A DNA stretch of 64,000 bases, taken from the NCBI RefSeq assembly GCF_017873135.1, contig NZ_JAGGJV010000008.1:266791-330790 (forward strand). Direction: 5' to 3'. Positions 47,278-57,053 of the stretch are shown piece by piece. The position numbers and the translations under genes were made by a program. Numbering within the stretch: position 1 is the first letter of the stretch; the number at the start of each line of letters is the position of its first letter. This DNA comes from Rhizobium herbae. GTDB lineage: Bacteria > Pseudomonadota > Alphaproteobacteria > Rhizobiales > Rhizobiaceae. The notes below the pieces were generated by a model. That model was not told the origin of the DNA and did no database searches. It saw nothing but the letters and a program-made list of their open reading frames with translations.

Positions 47278-50118
47278 TCAGAAGAAGCCGCGCTTCTGCC
47301 ACCAGCCGCCCTTCTTGGGCTTTGCCGGCTCGCCGTCGCCATCGTCCTTCTTGACGGTGGACGACTTGACCACGGGTTCGCTGGCGATCGTGTCGATATC
47401 GCGGTTGGCGCGCACCGGCTTCGTTTCGTCCAGCGAAGCGGCAGCCTTCTCGATCGCGGGCTCTTCGGCGACCGTAACCTCTTCCGGCTTTGCTTCCACT
47501 GCGGCCTGGGCATCTGCGTCAGCGCTCACAATCGCAGCATCCTCGACAGCTGTTTCTTCCACGGCAGCGACGGCCTTCTTGCGGCTGCGCTTGGGCTTGG
47601 CGGGTTTGGCGTCTTCCTCAACCACCGGCGCTTCAGCAACGTCTTCAGCGGCGACAACAACAACTTCCGTTTCGATGGCAGCCGGAGCTTCCAACTCGCT
47701 CGGAGAACCGTCTTCGCCGTTCGTTTCCCCGTCGGCTGCAAGGTTTTCACCTTCAGCCTCGTCCGGACGGTTGCGGCGACCACCACGCTTGCCACGGCGA
47801 CGGCGCTTGCGCTTCTGGCGTTCTTCTTCGCTCAGGCCTGCTTCCTGTGCATCTTCGGCACCGGCCTGTGCGACAACCTCGTCGCCTTCGTCCTCGTCGT
47901 GGTCCCCATCCGACGCATCGTCGGCGCGGACGCCGGCCTCGGTAGCCTGGTCGCCACCCGGGCGGCCGCCACGCCGCCGCCGGCGACGCTTGCGCTTGCG
48001 GTTGCCCTGGTCGTCGCTCTGAGCAGCCGGTTCGCGTTCGGCCCGCTCCGCCCGCTCGGGCTTGGCCTCGACCACGACTTCTTCCTCGTCGTCGATATCC
48101 TCTTCGATGACGATATCATCATCCTCGTCGATTTCAGGCTCGAACTGGATGATCTGATCGATCTTGACCGGGTTTTCGACGGCTTCGCCGCGATCGATGG
48201 CGAAATGCTGGGCGCCGACATGGGCGTCCGCCTCGATGATGATCTGAACGCCAAAACGTTCTTCGTAATCGACGATCGTGCCGCGCTTGTGGTTGAGAAG
48301 GTAGAGCGCGATATCCGGCGTCGTGCGCACGGTGATGTCGTGCGTCGTGTTCTTCAGCAGGTATTCCTCGACGCCGCGCAGGACATGCAGGGCAACGGAG
48401 GACTGCGAGCGAACGTGACCGGTGCCGTTGCAATGCGAGCAGACCTGCATCGTGCTTTCAAGCACCGATGCGCGGATACGCTGGCGCGACATTTCGAGCA
48501 GGCCGAAATGCGAGATGCGGCCGACCTGGATGCGGGCGCGATCGTTCTTGAGATGATCCTTCAGGCGCTTTTCAACAGAGCGGTTGTTGCGCTTTTCTTC
48601 CATGTCGATGAAGTCGACGACGACGAGACCGGCAAGGTCGCGCAGGCGCAGCTGACGGGCGACTTCTTCTGCAGCTTCCAGGTTCGTCTGGAGTGCTGTA
48701 TCCTCGATCGAGTGTTCGCGGGTCGAGCGGCCCGAGTTGACGTCGATGGCCACCAGCGCTTCGGTCTGGTTGATGATGATGTAGCCGCCGGACTTCAGCG
48801 TAACCTGCGGTACCAGCATGCGGTCGAGCTGGGCTTCGATGCCCGAGCGCGAGAAGATCGGATGCACGTCGCGATAGGGCTGAACCACCTTGGCGTGGCT
48901 CGGCATCAGCATCTTCATGAAAGCCTTGGCTTCCTTGTAGCCTTCCTCGCCGGCAACGATGATCTCGTTGATATCCTTGTTGTAGAGGTCGCGGATCGAG
49001 CGCTTGATCAGGCTGCCTTCCTCATAGACGAGGCAGGGTGCGGTCGAGGACAGCGTCAGCGTGCGGACGTTTTCCCACAGGCGCATCAGATATTCGAAGT
49101 CGCGCTTGACCTCGACCTTGGTGCGGTTGGCACCGGCGGTGCGCAGGATGACGCCCATGCCCTGCGGCACGTCGAGCGCGCGGGCAATTTCCTTCAGGCG
49201 CTTGCGATCCGGCAGGTTGGTGATCTTACGGGAAATGCCGCCACCGCGCGCAGTGTTTGGCATCAGAACCGAATAGCGGCCTGCGAGCGACAGGTACGTG
49301 GTCAGCGCCGCGCCCTTGTTGCCGCGCTCTTCCTTGGCCACCTGCACCAGCAGGATCTGCCGGCGCTTGATGACTTCCTGGATGCGGTACTGCTTGCGCG
49401 GACGGCGGTTGACCTGCCGGTCCGGCACTTCTTCCATGGCGTCTTCGGCGCCGACGGATTCGATGATTTCCTTTTCCTCGTGATGACCATCGTCATCATC
49501 GTCGTCATCGCTGTTGCGGCGACCGCCGCGGGTCTCTTCGGATATGCTGTCGGTATCGACCATGGCAGCCATTTCGCCGCCCGAACCCTCTTCGCCGTCA
49601 GCGTCCGGGGTCGTCTCGGCAACTTCGGCAGCGGCCTTCTTGGTCCGGCGCGGGCGCTTTGCCTTGGTCTTCGGCTTTTCTTCTTCCGCAGCGACGGCAA
49701 CAGGCTCGTCCGCGGTCTCGACGATTTCGACCACGTTGTTGTCCGCAGCCGTTTCCGCCAGTTCCTCTTCGGAATCCGGGCCAAGGTCGGTGCCCGTCTC
49801 GACATGCTCGATGTCGTCGTCGCGGCGCGCTTCCTCGGCTTCCTGCCGGAGCAGGGCCTGCCGATCGGCCAGCGGGATCTGGTAATAGTCGGGATGGATT
49901 TCGGCGAAGGCCAGGAAGCCGTGGCGATTTCCGCCATAGTCAACGAAGGCCGCCTGCAGCGACGGCTCTACGCGCGTGACTTTTGCGAGATAGATATTGC
50001 CGCGTATCTGTTTCTTGTGTTCGGATTCGAAGTCGAATTCTTCTATGCGGTTTCCGCGTACGACAACGACGCGCGTCTCTTCAGCGTGAGACGCGTCGAT
50101 AAGCATTTTCTCTGCCAT
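47278..50118 (-). CDS. rne: Ribonuclease E
   Basis: The 946-residue protein starts with the RNase E/G S1 domain (QIRGNIYLAKVTRVEPSLQAAFVDYGGNRHGFLAFAEIHPDYY). That domain is split by about 150 acidic, low-complexity residues before it resumes at KRRQILLVQVAKEERGNKG. Catalytic aspartates are in VAIDVNSG and VVDFIDMEEKRN, and the Zn-link is CSHCNGTGH. From about residue 640 the chain is disordered, alternating arginine-rich (KRKRRRRRRGG) and Glu/Ala-rich blocks that should assemble the degradosome and bind RNA. It initiates mRNA decay and processes rRNA/tRNA. The start at 50118 is followed by MLIDASHAEETRVVVV as expected. Confidence 0.97.
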   Translation of the reverse strand: MAEKMLIDASHAEETRVVVVRGNRIEEFDFESEHKKQIRGNIYLAKVTRVEPSLQAAFVDYGGNRHGFLAFAEIHPDYYQIPLADRQALLRQEAEEARRDDDIEHVETGTDLGPDSEEELAETAADNNVVEIVETADEPVAVAAEEEKPKTKAKRPRRTKKAAAEVAETTPDADGEEGSGGEMAAMVDTDSISEETRGGRRNSDDDDDDDGHHEEKEIIESVGAEDAMEEVPDRQVNRRPRKQYRIQEVIKRRQILLVQVAKEERGNKGAALTTYLSLAGRYSVLMPNTARGGGISRKITNLPDRKRLKEIARALDVPQGMGVILRTAGANRTKVEVKRDFEYLMRLWENVRTLTLSSTAPCLVYEEGSLIKRSIRDLYNKDINEIIVAGEEGYKEAKAFMKMLMPSHAKVVQPYRDVHPIFSRSGIEAQLDRMLVPQVTLKSGGYIIINQTEALVAIDVNSGRSTREHSIEDTALQTNLEAAEEVARQLRLRDLAGLVVVDFIDMEEKRNNRSVEKRLKDHLKNDRARIQVGRISHFGLLEMSRQRIRASVLESTMQVCSHCNGTGHVRSQSSVALHVLRGVEEYLLKNTTHDITVRTTPDIALYLLNHKRGTIVDYEERFGVQIIIEADAHVGAQHFAIDRGEAVENPVKIDQIIQFEPEIDEDDDIVIEEDIDDEEEVVVEAKPERAERAEREPAAQSDDQGNRKRKRRRRRRGGRPGGDQATEAGVRADDASDGDHDEDEGDEVVAQAGAEDAQEAGLSEEERQKRKRRRRGKRGGRRNRPDEAEGENLAADGETNGEDGSPSELEAPAAIETEVVVVAAEDVAEAPVVEEDAKPAKPKRSRKKAVAAVEETAVEDAAIVSADADAQAAVEAKPEEVTVAEEPAIEKAAASLDETKPVRANRDIDTIASEPVVKSSTVKKDDGDGEPAKPKKGGWWQKRGFF

Positions 50119-50942
50119 GTAGGTGGTGCTCCTCGGCGCACCCTGGAAACCGCAGGAAAATAGCGTCCCGAAGGAGACTTTCCAGACAGCTCAGGTTTTT
50201 CGCCGGATGTAGATGTTCCTGTAGGGGCGAGGAGGTGGTCCAACAGCCAGACGGCAGCCGGAACGGTTTCGTTCCGTGGCCTGTTTACTTCTGACCGATA
50301 CTGCTGGGACAACGTCAATGACCAAACAAGAATGCCAATATATTAGGCCCTGAAGGCCCGATGAATGTGCCCGGTCACGGGCCTTCGGTGATCGTCACCA
50401 TAAACGCTCCGGCCACCGCCGGAATTTCACGATTCAGCATGCGAGGAAAAAGTGGAGCGACGGCGGATGAAGCGCGACTGCTTGTCCGAGACGTGATCTG
50501 TATAGAAACGGTTTTACCCGTCCCGATCACGCTCTGGCGCCAGGGCTTAAAAAACCCTTTGGCTGCCGGTCGTCGATTCTATCCCGTCAACACTTTCTCC
50601 CTGTGAAGCTTTTATGTTTTCTATGTCACAATGGCAAGGGAAAAGCCGGAACGGCCATAATATTGATTGATTCGCTTGTCGGTGTGTGTACTGCCGGAGT
50701 GCGGGTTTTTGGCTGCCTCAATGTCTGTTTCTGGAGTTGGATGACGACAGCGGGCGTGCCTTGTGCGCGGCAGGCAAGGTTCGGTTAACCATATGGCGTC
50801 ATGGATAGTCGGAGCGGCGGCTCGCCATGTGCACCGGCTATGCCTTGAGATGGAACGTCGCATTCGGGTTATCAATGATGCGTTCATCGGGTGTTCGATG
50901 AGATATTGGCGACAAGGGATAGCGGATTTGATCCTATCTGCG
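50119..50942. other. Long leader region of rne and amiC promoter region
   Basis: About 820 bases separate the divergent rne and amiC starts. Small frames here lack ribosome sites and family features. Part of the stretch probably forms a long rne 5' leader, as RNase E controls its own leader in enterics; an exact 9-base inverted repeat (GAAGGCCCG 50352-50360 / CGGGCCTTC 50378-50386) is the clearest hairpin. The amiC start is uncertain, with in-frame ATGs at 50793, 50850, 50898 and 50943. Confidence 0.45.
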
Positions 50943-52130
50943 ATGATGCGACGGTGCCTTGTTGGCCTTTTCTTGCTGGGTTCGGGTCTGGTTACCCATG
51001 CCGCGGATGCGCCGTTGCTTGCCTATGGCGCGCGGATCGCCGGCGACGACGCCCGCACCAGGGTGGTGATCGATTTCGATCGCAAGCCGGTTTTCTTCGT
51101 CCACTATGTCGCCAATCCCACGCGCGTCATCGTCGATCTGCCCGAGACATCGTTCGGATTGAAGCCGGAAGACCTGAAGGCGAGGGGCCTGTTTACGGAA
51201 ATTCGCTATGGCGCCATGGGTGCCGGTAGTTCTCGTGTCGTCCTGACGGCGAAAAAACCGGTGGCGATCACCGTCGCCGACGTGAAGGCGGACGAGGGCG
51301 GGAAGGGATTCCGCCTCGTGCTCGACGCGGAGCGAGTGACCGAGGAGCGTTTTTCCGGCCTTCTCGAAGAGCAGAAATGGACCGGTACCGTTGCGTCCAC
51401 GAAGACCGGGCGGCTGGTTGAGCCTCCGACCGCAGGCTCGTTCGTCGTCGCCGTCGATGCCGGGCATGGCGGTATCGATACGGGCGCGATCGGCAGCGAT
51501 ACCAAGATGGAAGAAAAGAGCGTTACGCTCGCTTTCGCAGGCGAACTGGTCGAGACCCTCAACAAGGAGAGCGGTATCAAGGCTTTCCTGACGCGGGACA
51601 AGGACGAATTCCTGTCCCTGCCGGAGCGGGTGCAGATCGCCCGGCAGCACGGTGCCAACCTGTTCATCTCAATTCATGCCGATACGCTCAGGCAGCACGA
51701 TATTCGCGGCGCAACCGTCTACACCATTTCCGATAAGGCATCCGACCATCTGGCCGCCAATCTTGCCGAGCGTGAAAACCTGTCCGACGAGATTGCCGGC
51801 GTCTCCTTCAAGACCGAACCGGCAGAGGTCGCCGACATTCTCATCGATCTGACGCGACGCGAGACACAGGCGTTCTCGGTCAATCTGGCACGCTCCGTCG
51901 TCTCCTCGTTCGAGGGGCAGATCAACCTGATCAACAATCCGCACCGTTATGCCGGCTTCAGGGTCTTGCAGGCGCCTGACGTCCCGTCGATTCTGCTCGA
52001 GCTTGGCTTTTTGTCCAACAAGCAGGACGAGAAACTGCTTGTCGATCCGGCCTGGCGCCGGAAGGTCGCGGGTCTTCTGGCTGTTGCCGTGCGCAGCTAT
52101 CGCAGCGGGGCAGTGGCAAACGGCGGTTGA
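50943..52130 (+). CDS. amiC: N-acetylmuramoyl-L-alanine amidase AmiC type (AMIN + Amidase_3)
   Basis: With the ATG at 50943 the protein has 395 residues and an ideal signal peptide (MMRRCLVGLFLLGSGLVTHA). An AMIN domain (RVVIDFDRKPVFFVHYVANPTRVIVDLP) targets the septum. The zinc amidase has ligands in VVAVDAGHGGIDTGAIG, the E of KMEEKSVTLAF, and ISIHADT; the catalytic glutamate is in LLELGFLSNKQDE. It cleaves the peptide from glycan strands during daughter-cell separation. An alternative start at 50898 would put 15 more residues before the signal peptide; neither has a clear ribosome site. PBP1A follows on the same strand. Confidence 0.93.
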   Translation: MMRRCLVGLFLLGSGLVTHAADAPLLAYGARIAGDDARTRVVIDFDRKPVFFVHYVANPTRVIVDLPETSFGLKPEDLKARGLFTEIRYGAMGAGSSRVVLTAKKPVAITVADVKADEGGKGFRLVLDAERVTEERFSGLLEEQKWTGTVASTKTGRLVEPPTAGSFVVAVDAGHGGIDTGAIGSDTKMEEKSVTLAFAGELVETLNKESGIKAFLTRDKDEFLSLPERVQIARQHGANLFISIHADTLRQHDIRGATVYTISDKASDHLAANLAERENLSDEIAGVSFKTEPAEVADILIDLTRRETQAFSVNLARSVVSSFEGQINLINNPHRYAGFRVLQAPDVPSILLELGFLSNKQDEKLLVDPAWRRKVAGLLAVAVRSYRSGAVANGG

Positions 52131-52503
52131 AACGGCTTTTGTGGGTGTTGCCCGTCGTAATTCCGTAGCTTTGACCGGCAATAACGTTTGTTGTAATTTG
52201 TGTCGCCGGGGTAACAGCGATATCGTTTTCAAGGGGATGGGATGCGTTTAATGCGCCGCAAGCCCTATTTTGCTCACAATCCGGTCGCTATCCGGAAACC
52301 TGAAGTGTGCGATGGGTGATCTGGAACACGATGGCCGATCGTAAGCGTGCAACGCGCAAGAGGTGCGGCCGGCTTTCCAGCGGCGACCTTCATTCGCAGT
52401 TTAATTTGTCGGCGTGATTGCATTCGGGCAAGGTGCGGGGTAGGCCCACCGGGAACGTGTGCTGCGCACAGGGAAACGATAACAGGGTACCGGTAGCTGG
52501 CTG
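52131..52503. other. Intergenic region upstream of the PBP1A gene
   Basis: About 370 bases between amiC and the PBP1A start. No ORF, terminator hairpin or recognised operator was found; the promoter of the penicillin-binding protein gene probably lies here. Confidence 0.4.
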
Positions 52504-54957
52504 ATGATCAGACTGATTGGATATTTTTTCGGCATTGGCGCATTTCTGGTGCTCGGCGTTGCCGCGGCCGCTGCCATCTACCTCGGCCATGTGACCAAGG
52601 ATTTGCCGGACTACGAGGTTCTCAACAGCTATGCGCCGCCGGTAACGACGCGCGTGCATGCCGGCAACGGCGCGCTGATGGCCGAATATGCGCGCGAGCG
52701 TCGCCTTTATCTGCCGATCCAGGCCGTTCCGGACCGCGTCAAGGCCGCCTTCATTTCGGCTGAAGACAAGAATTTCTATCAGCATCCCGGCGTTGACATC
52801 ACCGGTCTCGGTCGCGCCATTTTCGTCAACCTGCAGAATTTCGGCTCCGGCCGCCGCCCCGTTGGCGCCTCGACGATCACGCAGCAGGTTGCCAAGAACT
52901 TCCTGCTTTCCGCCGACCAGACGATCGACCGCAAGGTCAAGGAAGCCATCCTGTCGTTCCGCATCGAGCAGGCCTACAGCAAGGACCGTATCCTCGAACT
53001 CTATCTCAACGAGATTTTCTTCGGGCTGAATTCCTACGGCATCGCCGGCGCAGCGCTGACCTATTTCGACAAGTCTGTCACGGAACTGACGATTGCGGAG
53101 ACGGCCTATCTGGCCGCTTTGCCGAAGGGACCGTCGAACTATCACCCGTTCCGCCGCGAAAAGGCTGCGCTTGAGCGCCGCAACTGGGTTATCGACCGCA
53201 TGGTTGAAAACGGCTACGTCACCAAGAGCGACGGCGATGAGGCCAAGACCCAGCCGCTGGGCGTGACCGTCCGGCGTGGCGGTTCCCATCTGTTCGCGTC
53301 GGATTACTTCGCCGAAGAGGTCCGCCGCCAGATCATCCAGCGTTATGGCGACAATGCCCTCTATGAAGGTGGCCTGTCGGTCCGCACGTCGCTCGACCCG
53401 CGGCTGCAGGTGGAAGCCCGCAAGGCGCTGCAGAACGCGCTGGTCAGCTATGATGAGCGCCGTGGTTTCCATGGCGCGCTGAAGACGATCGAGATCGGTG
53501 GAGACTGGGGCGAGCCGCTTGGCAAGCTCGAGGCGCTGTCCGACGTTCCCGAGTGGAAACTCGCGGTCGTACTCTCCGTGGACGACAATGGCGCCGAAAT
53601 CGGTATCCAGCCGGAAAAGGATGGAGCCGGCAAGGTTGGCACCGATCGCCTGACCGGTCACATTACCGCAAAGAACATGCAATGGGCCTATCGCTCTTCG
53701 ACCGGAGATCGCAAGTCGGCGAAGTCGCCGGACGGCGTCGTCGGTCCCGGCGATGTCGTCTATGTCGAAGCGACCGACGAAGCCGGTGAATATCGCCTGC
53801 GCCAGCCGCCGAAGGTCCAGGGCGGCCTTGTCGCCATGGATCCGCAGACCGGCCGCGTTCTCGCCATGGCCGGCGGCTTCTCTTACGGCCAGTCGGAGTT
53901 CAACCGTGCGACGCAGGCGATGCGCCAGCCGGGATCATCCTTCAAGCCATTCGTCTACGCGGCAGCGCTCGACAACGGTTACACGCCCGCATCCGTCATT
54001 CTCGACGCACCCTTCGAGCTCGTCACCGGCGGCCAGGTCTGGCGTCCGGAAAACTACGGCGGCGGTTCGGCCGGGCCTTCGACACTGCGGCTCGGCATTG
54101 AAAAATCGCGCAATCTGATGACCGTGCGGCTTGCCAACGACATGGGCATGAACCTCGTTGCCGAATATGCCGAACGCTTCGGCATCTACGACAAGATGCT
54201 GCCGGTGCTGGCCATGTCGCTCGGTTCGGGCGAAACGACGGTGCTGCGGATGGTGTCCGCCTATGCCGTGCTTGCCAACGGCGGCAAGCAGATCAAGCCA
54301 TCGATGATCGACCGCATCCAGGACCGCTACGGCAAGACGATCTTCCGTCATGAGGAGCGGACCTGCGACAATTGCAACGCCACCGATTGGGAAGATCAGG
54401 AAGAGCCGGTCATTACCGACAATCGGGAGCAGGTTCTGGATCCGATGACTGCCTACCAGATCACCTCGATGATGGAAGGCGTCATCCAGCGCGGTACGGC
54501 GGCCGGCAAGATCAAGCTTGACCGTCCGGTTGCCGGCAAGACCGGCACGACCAATGACGAGAAGGATGCCTGGTTCGTCGGCTATACGCCGGACATGGTC
54601 GCAGGCCTTTATCTCGGATTCGACAGCCCGGCGCCGCTCGGACGTGGTGCGACCGGCGGTGGTCTCGCAGCTCCCGTGTTCAACGACTTCATGCAGGCGG
54701 CGATGCAGGGGACGCGCCCGGTCAAGTTCGTCGTGCCTGATGGCATGAGCCTCATTCCGGTCAACCGCAAGACCGGCATGGCGGCTGCGGACGGCGATCC
54801 GGACACGATCATCGAGGCGTTCAAGCCAGGAACCGGTCCGGCCGACACCTTCTCCGTGATCGGCGGTGCCGACCAGTATATTCCGCCTGAAGAAATCCTG
54901 AAGGCGTCGCCGCAAGCGAATGACGCGATCAACCGCGGTTCAAGCGGCCTGTTTTAA
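52504..54957 (+). CDS. mrcA: Bifunctional penicillin-binding protein 1A
   Basis: The 817-residue class A PBP has one N-terminal membrane anchor (LIGYFFGIGAFLVLGVAAAAAIYLG). The GT51 glycosyltransferase has SAEDKNFYQHPGVD, GASTITQQVAKNFLLS and KDRILELYLNEIFFG. An OB-like linker is followed by a transpeptidase with SxxK in PGSSFKPFVYA, SxN in EKSRNLMT and KTG in AGKTGTTNDEKDAWF. It polymerises and crosslinks peptidoglycan and, in polar-growing Rhizobiales, PBP1a is the essential synthase for elongation. ATGATC at 52504 follows a weak site. amiC is upstream on the same strand. Confidence 0.97.
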   Translation: MIRLIGYFFGIGAFLVLGVAAAAAIYLGHVTKDLPDYEVLNSYAPPVTTRVHAGNGALMAEYARERRLYLPIQAVPDRVKAAFISAEDKNFYQHPGVDITGLGRAIFVNLQNFGSGRRPVGASTITQQVAKNFLLSADQTIDRKVKEAILSFRIEQAYSKDRILELYLNEIFFGLNSYGIAGAALTYFDKSVTELTIAETAYLAALPKGPSNYHPFRREKAALERRNWVIDRMVENGYVTKSDGDEAKTQPLGVTVRRGGSHLFASDYFAEEVRRQIIQRYGDNALYEGGLSVRTSLDPRLQVEARKALQNALVSYDERRGFHGALKTIEIGGDWGEPLGKLEALSDVPEWKLAVVLSVDDNGAEIGIQPEKDGAGKVGTDRLTGHITAKNMQWAYRSSTGDRKSAKSPDGVVGPGDVVYVEATDEAGEYRLRQPPKVQGGLVAMDPQTGRVLAMAGGFSYGQSEFNRATQAMRQPGSSFKPFVYAAALDNGYTPASVILDAPFELVTGGQVWRPENYGGGSAGPSTLRLGIEKSRNLMTVRLANDMGMNLVAEYAERFGIYDKMLPVLAMSLGSGETTVLRMVSAYAVLANGGKQIKPSMIDRIQDRYGKTIFRHEERTCDNCNATDWEDQEEPVITDNREQVLDPMTAYQITSMMEGVIQRGTAAGKIKLDRPVAGKTGTTNDEKDAWFVGYTPDMVAGLYLGFDSPAPLGRGATGGGLAAPVFNDFMQAAMQGTRPVKFVVPDGMSLIPVNRKTGMAAADGDPDTIIEAFKPGTGPADTFSVIGGADQYIPPEEILKASPQANDAINRGSSGLF

Positions 54958-54979
54958 CGTCATCTTCCACCTTTCCCGC

Positions 54980-55009
54980 CGCCCGCCGTCTTTACATAAG
55001 CGGCGGGCG
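54980..55009 (+). terminator. Hairpin between the PBP1A gene and prfB
   Basis: CGCCCGCCG (54980-54988) pairs over 9 bases with CGGCGGGCG (55001-55009). No T run follows, so it may act as a weak terminator or mRNA 3'-end stabiliser. Confidence 0.5.
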
Positions 55010-55055
55010 TCGCTATTCACGGCGCACATTCCATAAGAGCGCAAGAAGCAGGACC

Positions 55056-56187
55056 ATGCGGACCGAAATCGAGAATATCGTCGACGAAATCAAGCAGGCC
55101 ATAAGCCTGCTGAGGAGGCATCTTTGACTGGGATCAGGCGGTAAGACGACTGGACTGGTTGAACAACAAGTCGGAGGATCCGAACCTCTGGAACGATGCG
55201 GCCGAAGCTCAGAAGCTGATGCGCGAGCGCCAGCACCTCGATGACGGCATCAACAGTGTTCGTTCCTTCGAACAACAGATGCAGGACGCCATCGACCTCA
55301 TCGAGCTCGGTGAGGAAGAGGGCGACGCCGGCATCATCAAGGAAGCCGAAGATTCGCTGAAGGTGCTGCGCATCGAAGCGGCCCGCCGCCAGGTGGAGGC
55401 CATGCTGTCGGGCGAAGCCGATGGCAACGACACCTATCTGGAAGTCCATTCCGGCGCCGGCGGCACCGAGAGCCAGGACTGGGCCAACATCCTGTTGCGC
55501 ATGTATACCCGCTGGGCCGAACGCCAAGGCTACAAGGTCGAGCTCATGGAAGTCCATGACGGCGAAGAAGCCGGCATCAAGTCGGCGACGCTGCTCGTCA
55601 AGGGGCACAATGCCTATGGCTGGCTGAAGACTGAATCAGGCGTTCATCGTCTCGTGCGGATTTCGCCGTTCGACAGCAACGCCCGCCGTCATACCTCGTT
55701 CTCGTCCATCTGGGTCTATCCGGTGATCGACGATTCGATCCAGATCGACATCAACGAAAGCGATTGCCGCATCGACACCTACCGCTCGTCGGGCGCCGGC
55801 GGCCAGCACGTCAACACCACCGATTCGGCCGTGCGTATCACGCATATGCCCTCCGGCATCGTCGTGCAGTGCCAGCAGGAGCGCTCGCAGCACAAGAACA
55901 AGGCCAAGGCCTGGGACATGCTGCGCGCCCGCCTCTACGAAGCCGAACTGAAGAAGCGCGAAGAGGCAGCCAACGCCGAAGCAGCGTCGAAGAGCGATAT
56001 CGGCTGGGGACACCAGATCCGCTCCTACGTGCTGCAACCCTACCAGCTGGTCAAGGACCTGCGCACGGGGGTGGCAAGCACCGCACCGGACGATGTGCTC
56101 GACGGCGACCTCAACGAGTTCATGGAGGCAGCGCTCGCCCACCGCGTCAATGGCGGCGCCGACGCTGTGGTCGACGATCTGGCCTGA
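55056..56187 (+). CDS. prfB: Peptide chain release factor 2, with programmed +1 frameshift
   Basis: The reading frame from the ATG at 55056 encodes 23 residues ending RRHL, meets TGA at 55125-55127, and continues in the +1 frame (D from GAC at 55126) to 56187, giving 376 residues. The shift site has an internal Shine-Dalgarno (AGGAGG 55113-55118), then CAT CTT TGA C, the same spacing and slippery CTT as in E. coli prfB. The rest is RF2: a helical domain 1, the [20 protein letters not shown] catalytic loop with GGQ, and the helical C-terminus. RF2 reads UGA and UAA; low RF2 lets ribosomes pause at UGA and shift, closing a feedback loop. A start at 55159 would lose the N-terminal domain and is rejected. 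Confidence 0.96.
55113..55128 (+). promoter_or_regulatory. prfB programmed +1 frameshift signal
   Basis: AGGAGG, then CAT, CTT (slippery codon), in-frame TGA and C. The internal Shine-Dalgarno is three bases before the CTT, as in the E. coli site. The protein on both sides of the stop is in-family, so this is recoding and not a sequencing error. Confidence 0.95.
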
Positions 56188-56212
56188 GACTGAAGGACAT
56201 TCCACGATATCG

Positions 56213-56245
56213 AAAAGCCGGGCACATTCATCGCCCGGCTTTCTT
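56213..56245. terminator. Terminator downstream of prfB
   Basis: AAAGCCGGGC (56214-56223) pairs with GCCCGGCTTT (56233-56242) around a 9-base loop and is followed by a C/T-rich run; it can serve prfB and, on the other strand, the following minus-strand gene. Confidence 0.88.
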
Positions 56246-56262
56246 TTGGCGCTTGCAAGCCG

Positions 56263-56811
56263 TCAATTCGTTTCGCGCTCGACCTTGATGTCGCCGATGT
56301 CGTCGATCAGCACCGTCCAGGTCTCCGGCTCCGCCGCCGTCGGGTCGGTCTTCAGATAAACGGTCGCAAACAGCCCGGGCTGGTTTGCAACACCGTCTGA
56401 TGTCTCGGGCCGAATGTCGGTGACATAGGCCTTCATCGCGGAAAATTCTTCGAGTTCTGCCGAAGAGACCACTTTCGGTCCCGCGGCGTCCAGGGCGATC
56501 TGCTGCAGAAAGATGTGGGCGTTGCCTTCGGGCTGGCGCACCGCGACAAGCTTGTAGTAGCCGCGCTGTGCCGGGTTCGATGAACCTGCTGCCGGTTGAT
56601 TTTCCGCCGTCCTGGTTCCATTCGGATCGAGCACGTTCAAAGGATCGCCGCTTTCCTCCCAATATCCGGTACTGGTGACGAAAATGATATTGTCCGGCAT
56701 CGGCACGGTATCGTCCGCGCGGGCCGGCGACCCCGCAGCGAGCAGCAGGGTCAGGCAGCAGGCGGCCAGAGAGAGGACAGTTGGAGAGCGGGCGGGAGAC
56801 GAAATCCGCAT
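56263..56811 (-). CDS. Secreted hypothetical protein, 182 residues
   Basis: With the ATG at 56811 the protein begins MRISSPARSPTVLSLAACCLTLLLAAGSPARA, a signal peptide, and the mature part opens DDTVPMPDNIIFVTSTGYWEE. The remainder (GYYKLVAVRQPEGNAHIFLQQIALD, ATVYLKTDPTAAEPETWTVLIDDIGDIKVERE) is beta-rich. No family is recognised. An upstream in-frame ATG at 56898 is possible. The long frame extending to 57915 crosses nadK and is a shadow. Confidence 0.72.
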   Translation of the reverse strand: MRISSPARSPTVLSLAACCLTLLLAAGSPARADDTVPMPDNIIFVTSTGYWEESGDPLNVLDPNGTRTAENQPAAGSSNPAQRGYYKLVAVRQPEGNAHIFLQQIALDAAGPKVVSSAELEEFSAMKAYVTDIRPETSDGVANQPGLFATVYLKTDPTAAEPETWTVLIDDIGDIKVERETN

Positions 56812-57053
56812 CCGGCCGTCTTCGGCGATCGGTCGCGAGGCCACATCATGGTCAAGCGAAAGCGCACGGGCTGCGCTGGAGCATCGAATCTGGAGCATCG
56901 TCTTCGCCTTTGGTGAGCTCACTTGAAAAGCCGGATGCTCTGGTGCCCGTATCCCTGGCGGGCACCGAGGCACATTGGACTCTCGCACAAGTTTCGGCCG
57001 AAATCGATTCCCATTCAAGACTTTGCCGCAAAGCGCGGCACCGAATGCCCGTG

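Noticed and set aside
47119..50163. 1014-residue open frame on the plus strand
   Set aside because: Shadow of rne on the opposite strand, with residue runs caused by the repetitive Glu/Ala/Arg coding of RNase E.
50361..50606. 81-residue ORF in the rne-amiC gap
   Set aside because: No ribosome site, no family features, overlaps the hairpin; likely chance.
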